Shown: positions 16,042 through 25,354 of the stretch, piece after piece | Numbering within the stretch: the first letter of the stretch is position 1 | Layout: the number at the start of each line of letters is the position of its first letter | Assembly (NCBI GenBank): GCA_045614565.1 | Contig: JAZLDG010000037.1 | Span: forward strand, 1 to 54,642 | Source: Scatosoma sp045614565 | GTDB lineage: Bacteria; Bacillota; Clostridia; Christensenellales; Borkfalkiaceae | Reading direction: 5' to 3' | Length of the DNA: 54,642 bases | The notes under the pieces: model-generated | The model's database searches: none | The model's input: the letters and a program-made list of their open reading frames with translations, nothing else | What the model was told of the DNA's origin: nothing | Position numbers and translations under genes: made by a program

Positions 16042-16917
16042 ATGTTAAGTATGACGGGGTACGGCAAGGGTTCGTACGAAGAAAACGGAATAGAATTGAC
16101 CGTGGAATTGAAAACGGTGAACAACCGTTATTTGGACGCTTCTGTGAAAGCACCGCGCGTGTTTGCAGCGTACGAAGAAAAAATACGAGCGCGTATCCGT
16201 GAAAAAATGACGAGAGGGCATATCGACGTATTCGTGTCCTTTAAGGACAAGCGCGAAAAGCCTACTGCTTTGACCGTGGATTTGGCGTTGGCAACGTCGT
16301 ACGTGCAATCGGCGAAAACGCTCAAAGCCGCGTTTCCCGAACTTCCCGACGATATTACCCTTTCTTCCGTGCTTCGTTATCCCGAAGTTTTGAAACAAGA
16401 AGACGTTTTGGCGTTGGACGAAACGCTCGTGACTGCGTTGACGGCCGCTTTGGATGGTGCGCTTGACAATCTCAACGCAATGCGTTTGATCGAAGGCGAA
16501 AAGCTGAAAGCGGATATGCTGTCGCGTATGGATACCATCGAAAGCTTGGTTGCGGAAATTTCGCTCCGCGCACCTGAAATTGCCAAAGAGTACCGTGAAA
16601 AGCTCACGGCGCGCGTGAAAGAATATTTAGACGGCGCGCAAATCGACGAAACTCGTTTGCTTACCGAAGTGGCGGTGTTTACCGATAAGAGCAATATCGA
16701 CGAAGAGCTGACGCGTTTGCGTTCGCACGTCGGACAATTCCGTAGTATTTGCGAAGAAGGCGTAGTGGGTAGAAAGCTCGACTTTCTCGTGCAGGAATTT
16801 AACCGTGAAGCGAATACGACCTGCTCCAAGAGCAACGACGTGACGGTTACGCGTTTAGGGCTTGCGTTGAAAAACGAGATTGAAAAGGTACGCGAGCAGG
16901 TGCAAAATCTTGAATGA
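16042..16917 (+). CDS. yicC: YicC-family endoribonuclease
   Basis: 291 aa (yloC of Bacillus). The N-terminal domain starts MLSMTGYGKG, the family hallmark, followed by VELKTVNNRYLD. The C-terminal domain (from about residue 205) contains EVAVFTDKSNIDEELTRLRSH and the EFNREANTTCSKS signature. Members cut small RNAs and other transcripts. The gene heads the conserved cluster; the small regulator remA (DUF370), often between yicC and gmk, is absent. Confidence 0.93.
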   Translation: MLSMTGYGKGSYEENGIELTVELKTVNNRYLDASVKAPRVFAAYEEKIRARIREKMTRGHIDVFVSFKDKREKPTALTVDLALATSYVQSAKTLKAAFPELPDDITLSSVLRYPEVLKQEDVLALDETLVTALTAALDGALDNLNAMRLIEGEKLKADMLSRMDTIESLVAEISLRAPEIAKEYREKLTARVKEYLDGAQIDETRLLTEVAVFTDKSNIDEELTRLRSHVGQFRSICEEGVVGRKLDFLVQEFNREANTTCSKSNDVTVTRLGLALKNEIEKVREQVQNLE

Positions 16918-16924
16918 GAAAGTT

Positions 16925-17485
16925 ATGAAAGGTGTTTTGGTGGTAGTGTCCGGCCCGTCGGGGGTTGGCAAAGGAACGATTGTAAAGACGCTCGTGAAAA
17001 AGAGAAGCGATATCGTAGAGTCGGTGTCTTGCACGACGCGTTCGCCGCGCGCGGGGGAAGTGCACGGCAGGGAATATTACTTTTTGAGCGAAGAAGAATT
17101 TAAGCGGCGTATACGCGAAAACGATTTTTTGGAGTACGACGAGCATTTCGGAAACTATTACGGAACGCCCAAATCGTTCGTACGGGAAGCCTTAAAAGAA
17201 AAATCGGTGATTTTGGAAATCGACGTCGTGGGCGCGCTTAACGCGAAAAAAGCTTTTCCCAAAAGCGTGCTCGTTATGATCGCTCCGCCGAGCGTGGAAG
17301 AACTTGAAAGACGGTTAAAGGGCAGAAGCTCGGAAACGGAAGAAGAAATCAAAAACAGGCTGTCGCGGTTGGAATACGAGTTATCAAAAAAGGACGAATA
17401 CGATTACGTGATCATCAACGACGATTTGCAAACGGCGATTGCCGAGCTTGAACAAATTATAGATAAAAAACAACAAGGAGTGTGA
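16925..17485 (+). CDS. gmk: Guanylate kinase
   Basis: 186 aa. It phosphorylates GMP/dGMP to GDP/dGDP. The P-loop is SGPSGVGKGTI near the N-terminus. The GMP-binding region is TTRSPRAGEVHGREY, with a DVVGALNAKK segment in the CORE domain. ATG 16925 gives the standard N-terminus (MKGVLVVVSGPSG); the reading frame extends back into yicC but those codons are not part of the family. It starts 7 nt after yicC, with no clear SD, so translation is probably coupled. Confidence 0.96.
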   Translation: MKGVLVVVSGPSGVGKGTIVKTLVKKRSDIVESVSCTTRSPRAGEVHGREYYFLSEEEFKRRIRENDFLEYDEHFGNYYGTPKSFVREALKEKSVILEIDVVGALNAKKAFPKSVLVMIAPPSVEELERRLKGRSSETEEEIKNRLSRLEYELSKKDEYDYVIINDDLQTAIAELEQIIDKKQQGV

Positions 17486-17491
17486 AAAAAT

Positions 17492-17713
17492 ATGATAAAC
17501 GAACCTTCGGTAGACGTAATGATTAGAAAACTCGGTACGGAAGAAGAACCGATTAGCCGCTACGCGCTTTGCACGATTGCAGCCAAGCGTGCGCGTCAAA
17601 TCATTGAAACGGAGAAGAATGCAGGTATTACCGATTCGATGGGTAAGGACAAGGAATTGCTTTCCGCGTGCAAGGATATTGCCGACGGCAAAGTCGTCAT
17701 TGCAAAGGACTAA
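17492..17713 (+). CDS. rpoZ: DNA-directed RNA polymerase subunit omega
   Basis: 73 aa. Omega stabilises the beta-prime subunit of RNA polymerase. The conserved helix SRYALCTIAAKRARQI is at residues 22-37. It begins 6 nt after gmk, with AAGGAG upstream, and ends at a terminator. In related genomes coaBC follows rpoZ; it is missing here and priA comes next. Confidence 0.93.
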   Translation: MINEPSVDVMIRKLGTEEEPISRYALCTIAAKRARQIIETEKNAGITDSMGKDKELLSACKDIADGKVVIAKD

Positions 17714-17721
17714 CGTAAAAT

Positions 17722-17746
17722 TGCCTCGCAAAGTCGAGGCATTTTT
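17722..17746 (+). terminator. Intrinsic terminator after rpoZ
   Basis: Seven-base stem TGCCTCG/CGAGGCA with a 6-nt loop and T5 (17722-17746). Read-through into priA is likely, as no strong promoter follows. Confidence 0.8.
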
Positions 17747-17774
17747 CACAAATTACGCTTAAAAAGGGTAGAGT

Positions 17775-19949
17775 ATGATTGCGGAAGTTATCGTCGATAT
17801 CGCGGCGAGTGAAACGGATAGAATATTCGATTATCTCTGCGACGAAAACACGATCGTCGGCAGTCGCGTTCGCGCGCCCTTCGGCGGGAAAACCCTGCCA
17901 GGGTTTGTAATGCGGTTAAAAGATAAATCGGACGTTCCCGTGGAAAAGCTCAAAAGGGTTTTGCCTTGCCCCGACGAATTACCCGCGCTCAATAGCGAAT
18001 GTCTTGCGCTTGCGGAAAAGCTCGCGGCAAGATACCGCGTACCCAAAGCCTTGACGCTTCGGCTGTTTTTGCCGACGGAAATGCGTACGGGAAAGGTGCG
18101 GGAGCTCACCCGCCGCTACGTAGAGCTTATCGTGGATTTGGACGAAATGAAGCTTTCCAAAACGGCGAAAAATCAGCTTGCCGTAGCGCAGTATTTAGCC
18201 CAAAACGGCAAGAGCGATTGCGCGTATCTCAACAACGCCTATCAAGGCGGCGTGGCGGGTTTGGAAAAGAAAGGGTACGTGCGGATTACGCAAGAACAGC
18301 TCCGCCGCGATCCCTACAAAACGCTGGAAAGAGAGAACGAACTGCATATTTTAACGCCCGACCAAAAACGGGCGGTGGAAACGATTGAACGGGACGAAAG
18401 GACGGTGCAGCTTCTGCACGGCGTTACGGGAAGCGGAAAGACGGAAATTTATTTGACTTTAATCGCCAAATGCTTACGGGAAGGCAAAAGCTCGATATTT
18501 TTAGTACCTGAAATTTCACTTACCCCCCAAATGCTCGCGCAGCTTCGCGCGCGATTCGGCTCGCAAGCGGCGATTTTGCATAGCGGACTTTCGGCGGGCG
18601 AGCGTTTCGACGAGTGGTGGCGGTTGCGTACGGGGGAAGCGAAGATTGCAATCGGCGCAAGAAGCGCAATTTTTTCACCCTTGGAAAATTTGGGGGTTAT
18701 CATTATCGACGAAGAGCACGATTCGAGCTATTCCAGCGAATCCGCGCCCCGTTACAATACCTTTGATATCGCTTTGCTTCGTGCAAAACGGAACGGCTGT
18801 AAGCTCGTGCTTGGAAGCGCGACGCCGTCGGTGGAAACGTATAAACGGGCAAAGGATCAAGAATTTTCCTTGATACGGCTCGATAAGCGGATCAATCAAC
18901 GTCCTATGCCCGAAATTGTCGTTGCCGATATGCGTCGGGAAGTAAGGCGCGGGAATAATTCTCCCTTTTCGTTCGCACTCAAAGAAGAAATGGAAAAATG
19001 CCTTGCCGAAGATAAGCAAGCGATTTTGTTCCTAAATCGGCGCGGGTATTCCCAAACGGTAATTTGTAAGGAATGCGGGTACGTGGCAAAGTGTGATGCT
19101 TGCGACGTTTCGCTTACCTATCACCGCGACGAAGATTGCTTAAAATGCCATTATTGCGGTATGAAATACAATATGCTTTCGGCTTGCCCCGATTGCGGCG
19201 GAAAAAAACTCTCATACGCGGGTACGGGTACGCAACGCATTACCGCAGAGCTGCAAAAGCTGTATCCCACGGCTCGTATTTTGCGTATGGACAACGATAC
19301 CACGAGCGGGAAAGAAGGGCATTATAAAATTTTGAAAGCGTTTGCTGAAAAGCAAGCGGATATTCTCGTCGGTACGCAAATGATTGCCAAAGGTCACGAT
19401 TTTCCGAGTGTTACGCTCGTAGGCATACTCGACGCGGATATGAGCTTGCATTTTTCCGATTATAGAAGCGGGGAGCGCACCTTTCAGCTGTTGACGCAGG
19501 TTGCGGGCAGAAGCGGCAGAGCTAAGGAAAAAGGCAAAGTCGTATTGCAAACCTTCGACCCCGAAAACGAAGTCTTGCGGTTTGCGACTTCGTATGATTA
19601 CCAAGGTTTTTACGAAAACGAAATCTCGTTGCGTGCGGCAATGGCGTTTCCGCCCTTTTCCAAGATCGTCCGCGTGCTCGTGACGGGGGAAGACGATAAA
19701 AAGACGATAGGAACGCTCCGTGAAGTGTATACTGTTTTGGAAAAACTGTATGCCGAAAATCCCGATAAATTTTTATTTTTCAATAAGATGCGCGCGCCTA
19801 TCAAGCGCATACAAAATAAATTTCGGTATCAAGTGCTGATGCGGCTTTGCGAGCCGTCCATTTTGCCCCAAATTTACGACGTTTGCGCCGTGGCGCGAAC
19901 GCGAGATACGCTCGTGAGCGTAGAAGAAAATCCTACGAATTTGAGTTGA
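17775..19949 (+). CDS. priA: Primosomal replication restart helicase PriA
   Basis: 724 aa. PriA binds stalled forks and reloads DnaB. The N-terminal 3'-binding domain occupies about residues 1-100. The helicase begins near residue 195 with HGVTGSGKTE (Walker A) and continues with DEEHDSSYSSE (Walker B) and GSATPSVE. Eight zinc-binding cysteines lie in CKECGYVAKCDACD and CHYCG ... CPDCGG. Then come GTGTQRI, GTQMIAKGHDF and QVAGRSGR motifs. Length and motif order are normal. Confidence 0.96.
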   Translation: MIAEVIVDIAASETDRIFDYLCDENTIVGSRVRAPFGGKTLPGFVMRLKDKSDVPVEKLKRVLPCPDELPALNSECLALAEKLAARYRVPKALTLRLFLPTEMRTGKVRELTRRYVELIVDLDEMKLSKTAKNQLAVAQYLAQNGKSDCAYLNNAYQGGVAGLEKKGYVRITQEQLRRDPYKTLERENELHILTPDQKRAVETIERDERTVQLLHGVTGSGKTEIYLTLIAKCLREGKSSIFLVPEISLTPQMLAQLRARFGSQAAILHSGLSAGERFDEWWRLRTGEAKIAIGARSAIFSPLENLGVIIIDEEHDSSYSSESAPRYNTFDIALLRAKRNGCKLVLGSATPSVETYKRAKDQEFSLIRLDKRINQRPMPEIVVADMRREVRRGNNSPFSFALKEEMEKCLAEDKQAILFLNRRGYSQTVICKECGYVAKCDACDVSLTYHRDEDCLKCHYCGMKYNMLSACPDCGGKKLSYAGTGTQRITAELQKLYPTARILRMDNDTTSGKEGHYKILKAFAEKQADILVGTQMIAKGHDFPSVTLVGILDADMSLHFSDYRSGERTFQLLTQVAGRSGRAKEKGKVVLQTFDPENEVLRFATSYDYQGFYENEISLRAAMAFPPFSKIVRVLVTGEDDKKTIGTLREVYTVLEKLYAENPDKFLFFNKMRAPIKRIQNKFRYQVLMRLCEPSILPQIYDVCAVARTRDTLVSVEENPTNLS

Positions 19950-19967
19950 ACGAAGGAGAGAAAAATT

Positions 19968-20423
19968 ATGGCAATTCGTAACGTTGTACAGGTCGGCGAC
20001 GACGTATTAAGACAAAAATGTTTCCCCGTGGAAAGCTTTGACGAAGGACTTTGGAAGCTTCTCGACGATATGAAAGAAACGGTGAAAAAGGAAGAAGGCG
20101 CAGGGCTTGCCGCGCCGCAAGTGGGCGTGCTTCGCCGCGCCGTCGTTGTGGACGTGAAGGAAGGATATTTCGAGTTTATCAATCCCCAAATCACGGCGCA
20201 AAAGGGCGAGCAGTCGGACTGGGAAGGTTGTCTTTCCGTTCGAGGGAAAAGCGGTATCGTTTCCCGCCCGATGAAAGTCACCCTTGCCTATCAAGACAGA
20301 ATGGGGGAAAAGCACGTATTAAAAGCCAAGGGATTTTTTGCCCGCGCCATTTGTCACGAGCTTGATCATCTCGACGGAGTATTATATATCGACAAAGCCG
20401 AATATATTGAAAGGGTGAAATAA
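19968..20423 (+). CDS. def: Peptide deformylase
   Basis: 151 aa metalloprotease that removes the N-formyl group from new proteins. All three signature motifs are present: EGAGLAAPQVG (about 44-54), WEGCLSVRG with the metal Cys, and ICHELDHLDG with the two metal His. AAGGAG precedes ATG 19968. It is followed after 4 nt by fmt, the enzyme that installs the formyl group. Confidence 0.97.
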   Translation: MAIRNVVQVGDDVLRQKCFPVESFDEGLWKLLDDMKETVKKEEGAGLAAPQVGVLRRAVVVDVKEGYFEFINPQITAQKGEQSDWEGCLSVRGKSGIVSRPMKVTLAYQDRMGEKHVLKAKGFFARAICHELDHLDGVLYIDKAEYIERVK

Positions 20424-20427
20424 ATTT

Positions 20428-21378
20428 ATGAAAATCGTTTACGCGGGTACGCCTGATTTTGCGACGTTGCCTTTACAAAAGATTCTCGAAGCGGGTTACG
20501 ACGTGGTGGGCGTTATTACCCAGCCCGACAAACCGCAGGGCAGAAAGGCAGTTTTAACCCCGCCGCCCGTCAAGGTTTTGGCGGCGGAAAAGGGGATTCC
20601 CGTTTTACAGCCCCTAAAACTTCGCGACGAGCTGGACGCGGTACGCGCGCTCGGCGGGAATATTATGATTACGTGCGCATACGGGCAATTACTCACCCAA
20701 GATGCTTTGGATTGTTTTGAAAAGGGAGTGTGGAATATCCACGCGGGGTTATTGCCCGCCTATCGCGGTGCTTCGCCCATTCAAAGCTGTATTTTACACG
20801 GCGAAACGCAAACGGGCGTTTCGGTAATGAAAACGGAGCTTGGCTTGGATTGTGGCGACGTGCTTTGTGTGGAAAAGACGGAAATTGCGCCCAGCGAAAC
20901 GTACGGAGAGCTTGAAACTCGGCTTTCGGCGATCGGGGCAAGCTTGATCGTGCAAGCGTTGGCACTTTTGCAAACGGGGACGTATACGCTCCAAAAACAA
21001 GGTCAAGACGGGGTTGGCATTTACAAAAAAATCACCAAAGACCAAGCGAAAATCGATTTTAGCCGTTCGGCAAAGGAAATCGTCGATCTCGTTCGCGCGA
21101 TGAATCCTGCGCCCGTTGCGTATACGCAGTCGGGGGAGATGAAACTCAACGTGTACCTTGCCGAAAGGGCGGTTTTAAGTGAAACGGAAAGCACGGAAGC
21201 GGCAAATGCCGTTTGCGGGCAGGTTTTGAGCGATCAGCCCAAGCGCGGCTTGCTTGTCAAATGCGCCGACGGCGCGGTAAAGCTTACGCAGGTCCAAGCG
21301 GCGGGCGGGAAGCGTATGAGCGGCGGCGATTTTCTCAATGGCAGAAAAATTACGAAAGGTCGGGTGTTTGAATGGTAA
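20428..21378 (+). CDS. fmt: Methionyl-tRNA formyltransferase
   Basis: 316 aa. It formylates initiator Met-tRNA using 10-formyl-tetrahydrofolate. The N-terminal formyltransferase fold has MKIVYAGTPDFA. The catalytic segment is NIHAGLLPAYRGASPIQ, followed by LDCGDVL. A C-terminal OB-like tRNA-binding domain starts near residue 205. It overlaps rsmB by 7 nt (both frames share 21372-21378). Confidence 0.96.
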   Translation: MKIVYAGTPDFATLPLQKILEAGYDVVGVITQPDKPQGRKAVLTPPPVKVLAAEKGIPVLQPLKLRDELDAVRALGGNIMITCAYGQLLTQDALDCFEKGVWNIHAGLLPAYRGASPIQSCILHGETQTGVSVMKTELGLDCGDVLCVEKTEIAPSETYGELETRLSAIGASLIVQALALLQTGTYTLQKQGQDGVGIYKKITKDQAKIDFSRSAKEIVDLVRAMNPAPVAYTQSGEMKLNVYLAERAVLSETESTEAANAVCGQVLSDQPKRGLLVKCADGAVKLTQVQAAGGKRMSGGDFLNGRKITKGRVFEW

Positions 21379-22604
21379 GCAATCCCGTTTACGATCCCTA
21401 TCAAATCTTAATGAAAATATACCAAGGCGGTGCGCATTGTAAGCAAGCGATTGCCGATACGTATATCGAAGAACAGTACCGTTCCCGTACAGTGAAAATC
21501 GTGTACGGCGTGTTGGAAAAGGACGGGTATTTAGATTTTTGTATCCGTTATTACGCGCCCAAAGCCCCCAAGCTTGCCGTACGCGTATTATTGAAAATCG
21601 CCTTGTATATGCTCCTTTTTATGGACAAAAAACGGTATATGGTTACCGATCTTGCCGTAACCTTGTGCAAAAAACTCGGCAAAAGCGGGGTGAGCGGGTT
21701 TGTCAACGCTTTTTTAAGGCGGTTTGATCAAACGGTCGTGGATGGCGCGATTGAGTCGGATTGTATCCGTTTATCCTATCCCGATTACGCGTACGCGTGG
21801 CTGAAAAAAGAATACGGGGACAGAGCGGAAAAAATCGCTTCGGCGGCTTCTTCGGGTGTGTCCGTACGCTTTGAAAAAAACGCGGAAAAGTATCTTTCGC
21901 GTACGCATATACAAACCCCCTTTTCGGACGGTTATAACCATTATATTTTTGAGAATTTTGCCCGTGACGACGGGTTTGACGACGGCGAATATACCTTTCA
22001 GTCGGTGGGCAGTATCGCCATTTGCGATTGCGTTGCGCCTTGTGAAAATTTGTTGGACGCTTGCGCCGCTCCGGGCGGGAAATCGGTGCTTCTTGCGAGA
22101 AAATGTAAGGCGGTTACTTCCTTTGAATTGCACGAGCATAGAGTAGAGCTGATCCGTCAGTATAAACGGCGTATGGGTGTTTTGAACGTCACGGAAATGC
22201 AAAAGGATAGCGCAGTTTACGACGCGGATTTTGCGGAAAAATTCGACGGCGTTTTGTGCGACGTGCCCTGTTCGGGGTTTGGTACGGTCAGCGAAAATCC
22301 CGATATTAAACTGTTTAGAAAAAAGGAAGATTTTGCCGCGCTCAAAATCGCGCAAAGATCGATTTTGCAAACGTGTAGCCGTTACGTGAAAAAGAGCGGG
22401 GATTTATACTATTCCACCTGTTCAATCTTTGCAAGCGAAAACGACGAGATCGTGGGGGATTTTTTGAAGAATAACCCTAATTTTGCAGTGGAAACAATCG
22501 ACAGTCCGCTTATCCATAATAAGAAAAAATACGGCTTGCAATTTTTACCCGACGAAGCGTTTGGCGTAGGGTTTTATATCGCGAAAATGAAGAGAATAGA
22601 ATGA
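21372..22604 (+). CDS. rsmB: 16S rRNA (cytosine-C5) methyltransferase RsmB/Sun
   Basis: 410 aa. It methylates C967 (E. coli numbering) of 16S rRNA. A NusB-like N-terminal domain (residues 1-130) precedes a Rossmann methyltransferase. SAM motif I is LLDACAAPGGKSVLLA. The DVPCSGFGTVSENPD motif holds one catalytic cysteine and YYSTCSIFASEND the other. It overlaps fmt by 7 nt and rlmN by 4 nt (ATGA). Confidence 0.93.
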   Translation: MVSNPVYDPYQILMKIYQGGAHCKQAIADTYIEEQYRSRTVKIVYGVLEKDGYLDFCIRYYAPKAPKLAVRVLLKIALYMLLFMDKKRYMVTDLAVTLCKKLGKSGVSGFVNAFLRRFDQTVVDGAIESDCIRLSYPDYAYAWLKKEYGDRAEKIASAASSGVSVRFEKNAEKYLSRTHIQTPFSDGYNHYIFENFARDDGFDDGEYTFQSVGSIAICDCVAPCENLLDACAAPGGKSVLLARKCKAVTSFELHEHRVELIRQYKRRMGVLNVTEMQKDSAVYDADFAEKFDGVLCDVPCSGFGTVSENPDIKLFRKKEDFAALKIAQRSILQTCSRYVKKSGDLYYSTCSIFASENDEIVGDFLKNNPNFAVETIDSPLIHNKKKYGLQFLPDEAFGVGFYIAKMKRIE

Positions 22605-23668
22605 AAAAGATCATACAGGATTTATCATACGAAGAAATAGAAAAACTCGTTCTTTCGCTCGGCGAAAAGAAATTCCGCGCAAGCCAGCTTTTTGAAGGGC
22701 TTACGCAAGGGAAAAGACTCGACGCGATCACTTCCCTTTCCAAGGCTTTTAAGGAAAGACTTTTACAAGATTATGAAAACGAGCCGATCAAAATTAAGGA
22801 AGTTTTTTATTCTTCGGACGGAACGGAAAAATATCTGTTCGAGCTTGCGGACGGGAACGTAATCGAAGGCGTTTTGATGAAGTATAAATACGGTTACACG
22901 CAATGCGTTTCCACGCAAGTGGGCTGCCGTATGGGCTGTAAATTTTGCGCTTCGACCTTGCAAGGCTTGATACGGAATTTAACGGCGGGGGAAATTCTTT
23001 CGCAAATTCTCGTCGTGAACGCCTTGCATAAAAACGACGCCGTGGGACAGGGTAAAGAGAGCCGTGCCGTCACGAACGTCGTGCTTATGGGCAGCGGCGA
23101 ACCACTCGATAATTACGACGAAACCCTGCGTTTTTTGCGCTTGGTTACGAGCGAAAAGGGAATGGGGATCAGCGCGAGAAATATTTCCCTTTCCACGTGC
23201 GGAATCGTGCCGAAAATGTATAAGCTCGCGGATGAGAATATACCCTTAAATTTGACCGTTTCTTTGCACGCAACGGACGATCAAACGCGCGCGAGAACGA
23301 TGCCCGTCGCCAAGGCGTATAAGATTAGCGAGATATTGAAAGCTTGCGATTATTATTTCCAAAAAACGGGCAGAAGATATTATTTTGAATACACGTTAAT
23401 CGCGGGTGAAAACTGTGACGAAGCGCACGCGGAAGCGCTTATAAAGCTTTTGAAAGGCAAGCCTTGCCACGTTAATTTAATCCGCTTGAACGAAGTCAAG
23501 GAACGGGATTTGAAAGCGTTGGGGGATAAGGAAGCCTACCGTTTTTTGGGCAGGCTGGAAAAGGGCGGTTTGTCGGCTACGCTCCGTAGACAAATCGGCG
23601 TGGATATCGGCGGAGCGTGCGGACAGTTACGCGTAAATTATCTTCAAGAAAGGACGGAAAATGTATAA
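22601..23668 (+). CDS. rlmN: 23S rRNA/tRNA adenine-C2 methyltransferase RlmN
   Basis: 355 aa radical-SAM enzyme that methylates C2 of A2503 in 23S rRNA and A37 in some tRNAs. The radical-SAM cluster motif is CRMGCKFC (about residues 109-116). VLMGSGEPLDNYD and VSLHATDDQTRA are family segments. RRQIGVDIGGACGQL near the C-terminus carries the cysteine that resolves the methyl-enzyme intermediate. Nothing points to the resistance homologue Cfr. It overlaps both neighbours by a few bases. Confidence 0.95.
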   Translation: MKKIIQDLSYEEIEKLVLSLGEKKFRASQLFEGLTQGKRLDAITSLSKAFKERLLQDYENEPIKIKEVFYSSDGTEKYLFELADGNVIEGVLMKYKYGYTQCVSTQVGCRMGCKFCASTLQGLIRNLTAGEILSQILVVNALHKNDAVGQGKESRAVTNVVLMGSGEPLDNYDETLRFLRLVTSEKGMGISARNISLSTCGIVPKMYKLADENIPLNLTVSLHATDDQTRARTMPVAKAYKISEILKACDYYFQKTGRRYYFEYTLIAGENCDEAHAEALIKLLKGKPCHVNLIRLNEVKERDLKALGDKEAYRFLGRLEKGGLSATLRRQIGVDIGGACGQLRVNYLQERTENV

Positions 23669-24215
23669 CGAAAAAATAGCGTTATATGCGAGCTTTATCG
23701 CAATGCTCTTGATTGTGAGCAGTTATTTTTACCGTAAGAAAAGCTTGTATTTACTCTTTCAAGCCGTCGGTATGACGTTTTTAATGGCGTCGTATTTATT
23801 TGATAAAGAATATTTTGCAATGATCGGGCTTGGCGTGGGGCTTTTTCGCGCGCTCACGTTTTACGTCTATGAAAAGCGGGATAAACTCGCGCCTGTGTTT
23901 TGGTCGTTTTTATGCGCACTCTTGACCGTCGCTTGTTATTTTCTCGTGAATATCGGCGTGCGCAAAACGGCGAAGCCGTTGGATATTTTGTATCTTTGTT
24001 CGCTGATTTTGTATGCGTTCGTGTTCCGTATACGGGATATGAAAAAAATGCGGCTTGCGGTGCTTGCACCGACGGGACTTGCGGTATTATATAACGCGCT
24101 TATTAAGAGCTCGCCGTTCGTCGTGATTTCCTATGCTTTTGAAGCCGCGGCTAATCTTGTGGCTATACTCAAATACGATATTTTTACCAAGGAGAAAGGT
24201 TATGAAAAACGTTAA
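23661..24215 (+). CDS. YgjV-family integral membrane protein
   Basis: 184 aa with about six hydrophobic segments, beginning ALYASFIAMLLIVSSYF, and short charged loops. The overall pattern and the C-terminal ISYAFEAAANLVAILKYD segment fit the YgjV family, whose function is unknown. It overlaps rlmN by 8 nt and the next gene rpe by 14 nt. In most Firmicutes the position between rlmN and rpe holds phosphatase Stp, kinase PrkC and GTPase RsgA; none of them is here. Confidence 0.65.
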   Translation: MYNEKIALYASFIAMLLIVSSYFYRKKSLYLLFQAVGMTFLMASYLFDKEYFAMIGLGVGLFRALTFYVYEKRDKLAPVFWSFLCALLTVACYFLVNIGVRKTAKPLDILYLCSLILYAFVFRIRDMKKMRLAVLAPTGLAVLYNALIKSSPFVVISYAFEAAANLVAILKYDIFTKEKGYEKR

Positions 24216-24855
24216 AATCGCGCCGTCCATTCTGTCGGCAAATTTCGCAAAAATGGGAGAAGAAGTCAAGTCGCTCGAACAAAACGGGGCGGATATCGTG
24301 CATTACGACGTAATGGACGGGGTATTCGTTAACAATATCACGTTCGGCTTGAAAATGCTTCAAGATATTCGTCCTTTAACAAAGCTTCCTATCGACGCGC
24401 ACTTAATGATCGTGCACCCTGAAAAATACGTAGAACGCTTCGCAAAAGCGGGTGCGGATATTATCACCGTGCATTACGAAGCTTGTCAAGACAACTTAAA
24501 AGAAGTGCTGGAACTTATCAAATCGACCGGCGTAAAATGCGGCGCGGTTATCAACCCCGACACCCCCGTAGAAAAAATTGCGGACGTTATTCCGATGTGC
24601 GATATGGTCTTGATTATGAGTGTGTTCCCCGGCTTTGGCGGGCAAAAATTTATTCCCGAAGCCTTGGATAAGCTTCGGGAAGTAAAAGCGATCGTGAACG
24701 CTTGCGGAAAAGAAATTGATATTGAAATCGACGGCGGCGTTACCTTGGAAAACGTGGAAGAAATTAAAGCGGCGGGCGCAAACGTGATCGTTGCGGGAAG
24801 CACGGTGTTCAAAGCGCAAGACAGAGCGGCTTGTATTGCGGCTTTGAAAAATTAA
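24202..24855 (+). CDS. rpe: Ribulose-phosphate 3-epimerase
   Basis: 217 aa TIM-barrel enzyme of the pentose phosphate pathway, interconverting ribulose-5-P and xylulose-5-P. Motifs: KIAPSILSANFAKM, HYDVMDGVFVNNITFG (metal ligands), LPIDAHLMI, MSVFPGFGGQKF, EIDGGVT and ANVIVAGSTVF (phosphate binding). ATG 24202 follows AAGGAGAAAGG; the longer upstream reading lies within the membrane-protein gene. Confidence 0.96.
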   Translation: MKNVKIAPSILSANFAKMGEEVKSLEQNGADIVHYDVMDGVFVNNITFGLKMLQDIRPLTKLPIDAHLMIVHPEKYVERFAKAGADIITVHYEACQDNLKEVLELIKSTGVKCGAVINPDTPVEKIADVIPMCDMVLIMSVFPGFGGQKFIPEALDKLREVKAIVNACGKEIDIEIDGGVTLENVEEIKAAGANVIVAGSTVFKAQDRAACIAALKN

Positions 24856-24875
24856 ACCGCGATTAGAAAACGGCA

Positions 24876-24905
24876 AAAAACCGACCTTGTACAGGTCGGT
24901 TTTTA
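24876..24905. terminator. Bidirectional terminator between rpe and rpmB
   Basis: AAAAACCGACCT pairs with AGGTCGGTTTTT around a short loop; A and T tracts on either side allow it to stop both convergent units. Confidence 0.9.
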
Positions 24906-24928
24906 CGTTCGTGAATTAAGGGCTAATT

Positions 24929-25114
24929 TCAGTCTGCTTTTTTAAGCGTTCTGATGCATCTCGCGCAAACGTAACCGTTGGTTTCCTTTCCGTCTTCCAC
25001 GTAGGAAATTTTTTGTACGTTTACTTTGAACGTTCTTCTCGTTTTACGATTGGAGTGGCTGACGTTGTTGCCCGAAGCCTGACCTTTACCGCAAATATTG
25101 CATACTCTCGACAT
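24929..25114 (-). CDS. rpmB: 50S ribosomal protein L28
   Basis: 61 aa. Matches bL28: an N-terminal MSRVCNICGKG, then SHSNRKTRRTFKVNVQK. It carries two CxxC pairs (CNIC and CARC), so it is the zinc-binding form of L28. Firmicutes usually place it divergently from the asp23 gene, as here. The SD GGAGG is just upstream of the ATG. Confidence 0.96.
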   Translation of the reverse strand: MSRVCNICGKGQASGNNVSHSNRKTRRTFKVNVQKISYVEDGKETNGYVCARCIRTLKKAD

Positions 25115-25213
25115 ATTGACACCTCCGATTTTGGGATAATTTTGCCTTATTTAGTAAGTGATTGCTCGTCGAAAATCCGTTCAAAAAGCACGGGTGAATA
25201 AACAAGCATAAAT

Positions 25214-25242
25214 AATATATCATTTTTAATGAGAAAAATCAA
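25214..25242 (-). promoter_or_regulatory. Promoter of rpmB
   Basis: On the minus strand TTGATT (25242-25237), 17-nt spacer, TATATT (25219-25214). It leaves a leader of about 95 nt before the rpmB start. Confidence 0.6.
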
Positions 25243-25302
25243 TCAAAAATAAGGCAAAAAAGATAAAAAATAAAAAATATTAAGAAAATTTTGAAAAAGT
25301 AC

Positions 25303-25331
25303 TTGCAAAAAGACGGTAAATAGTGTACAAT
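25303..25331 (+). promoter_or_regulatory. Promoter of the asp23-fakA-recG unit
   Basis: TTGCAA (25303-25308), 17-nt spacer, TACAAT (25326-25331), 23 nt before the asp23 ATG. Confidence 0.65.
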
Positions 25332-25354
25332 AATTAGGAACTGGGAGAAATATT

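Noticed and set aside
22601..23668. Cfr-type resistance methyltransferase
   Set aside because: Length, motifs and the conserved housekeeping neighbourhood fit RlmN.
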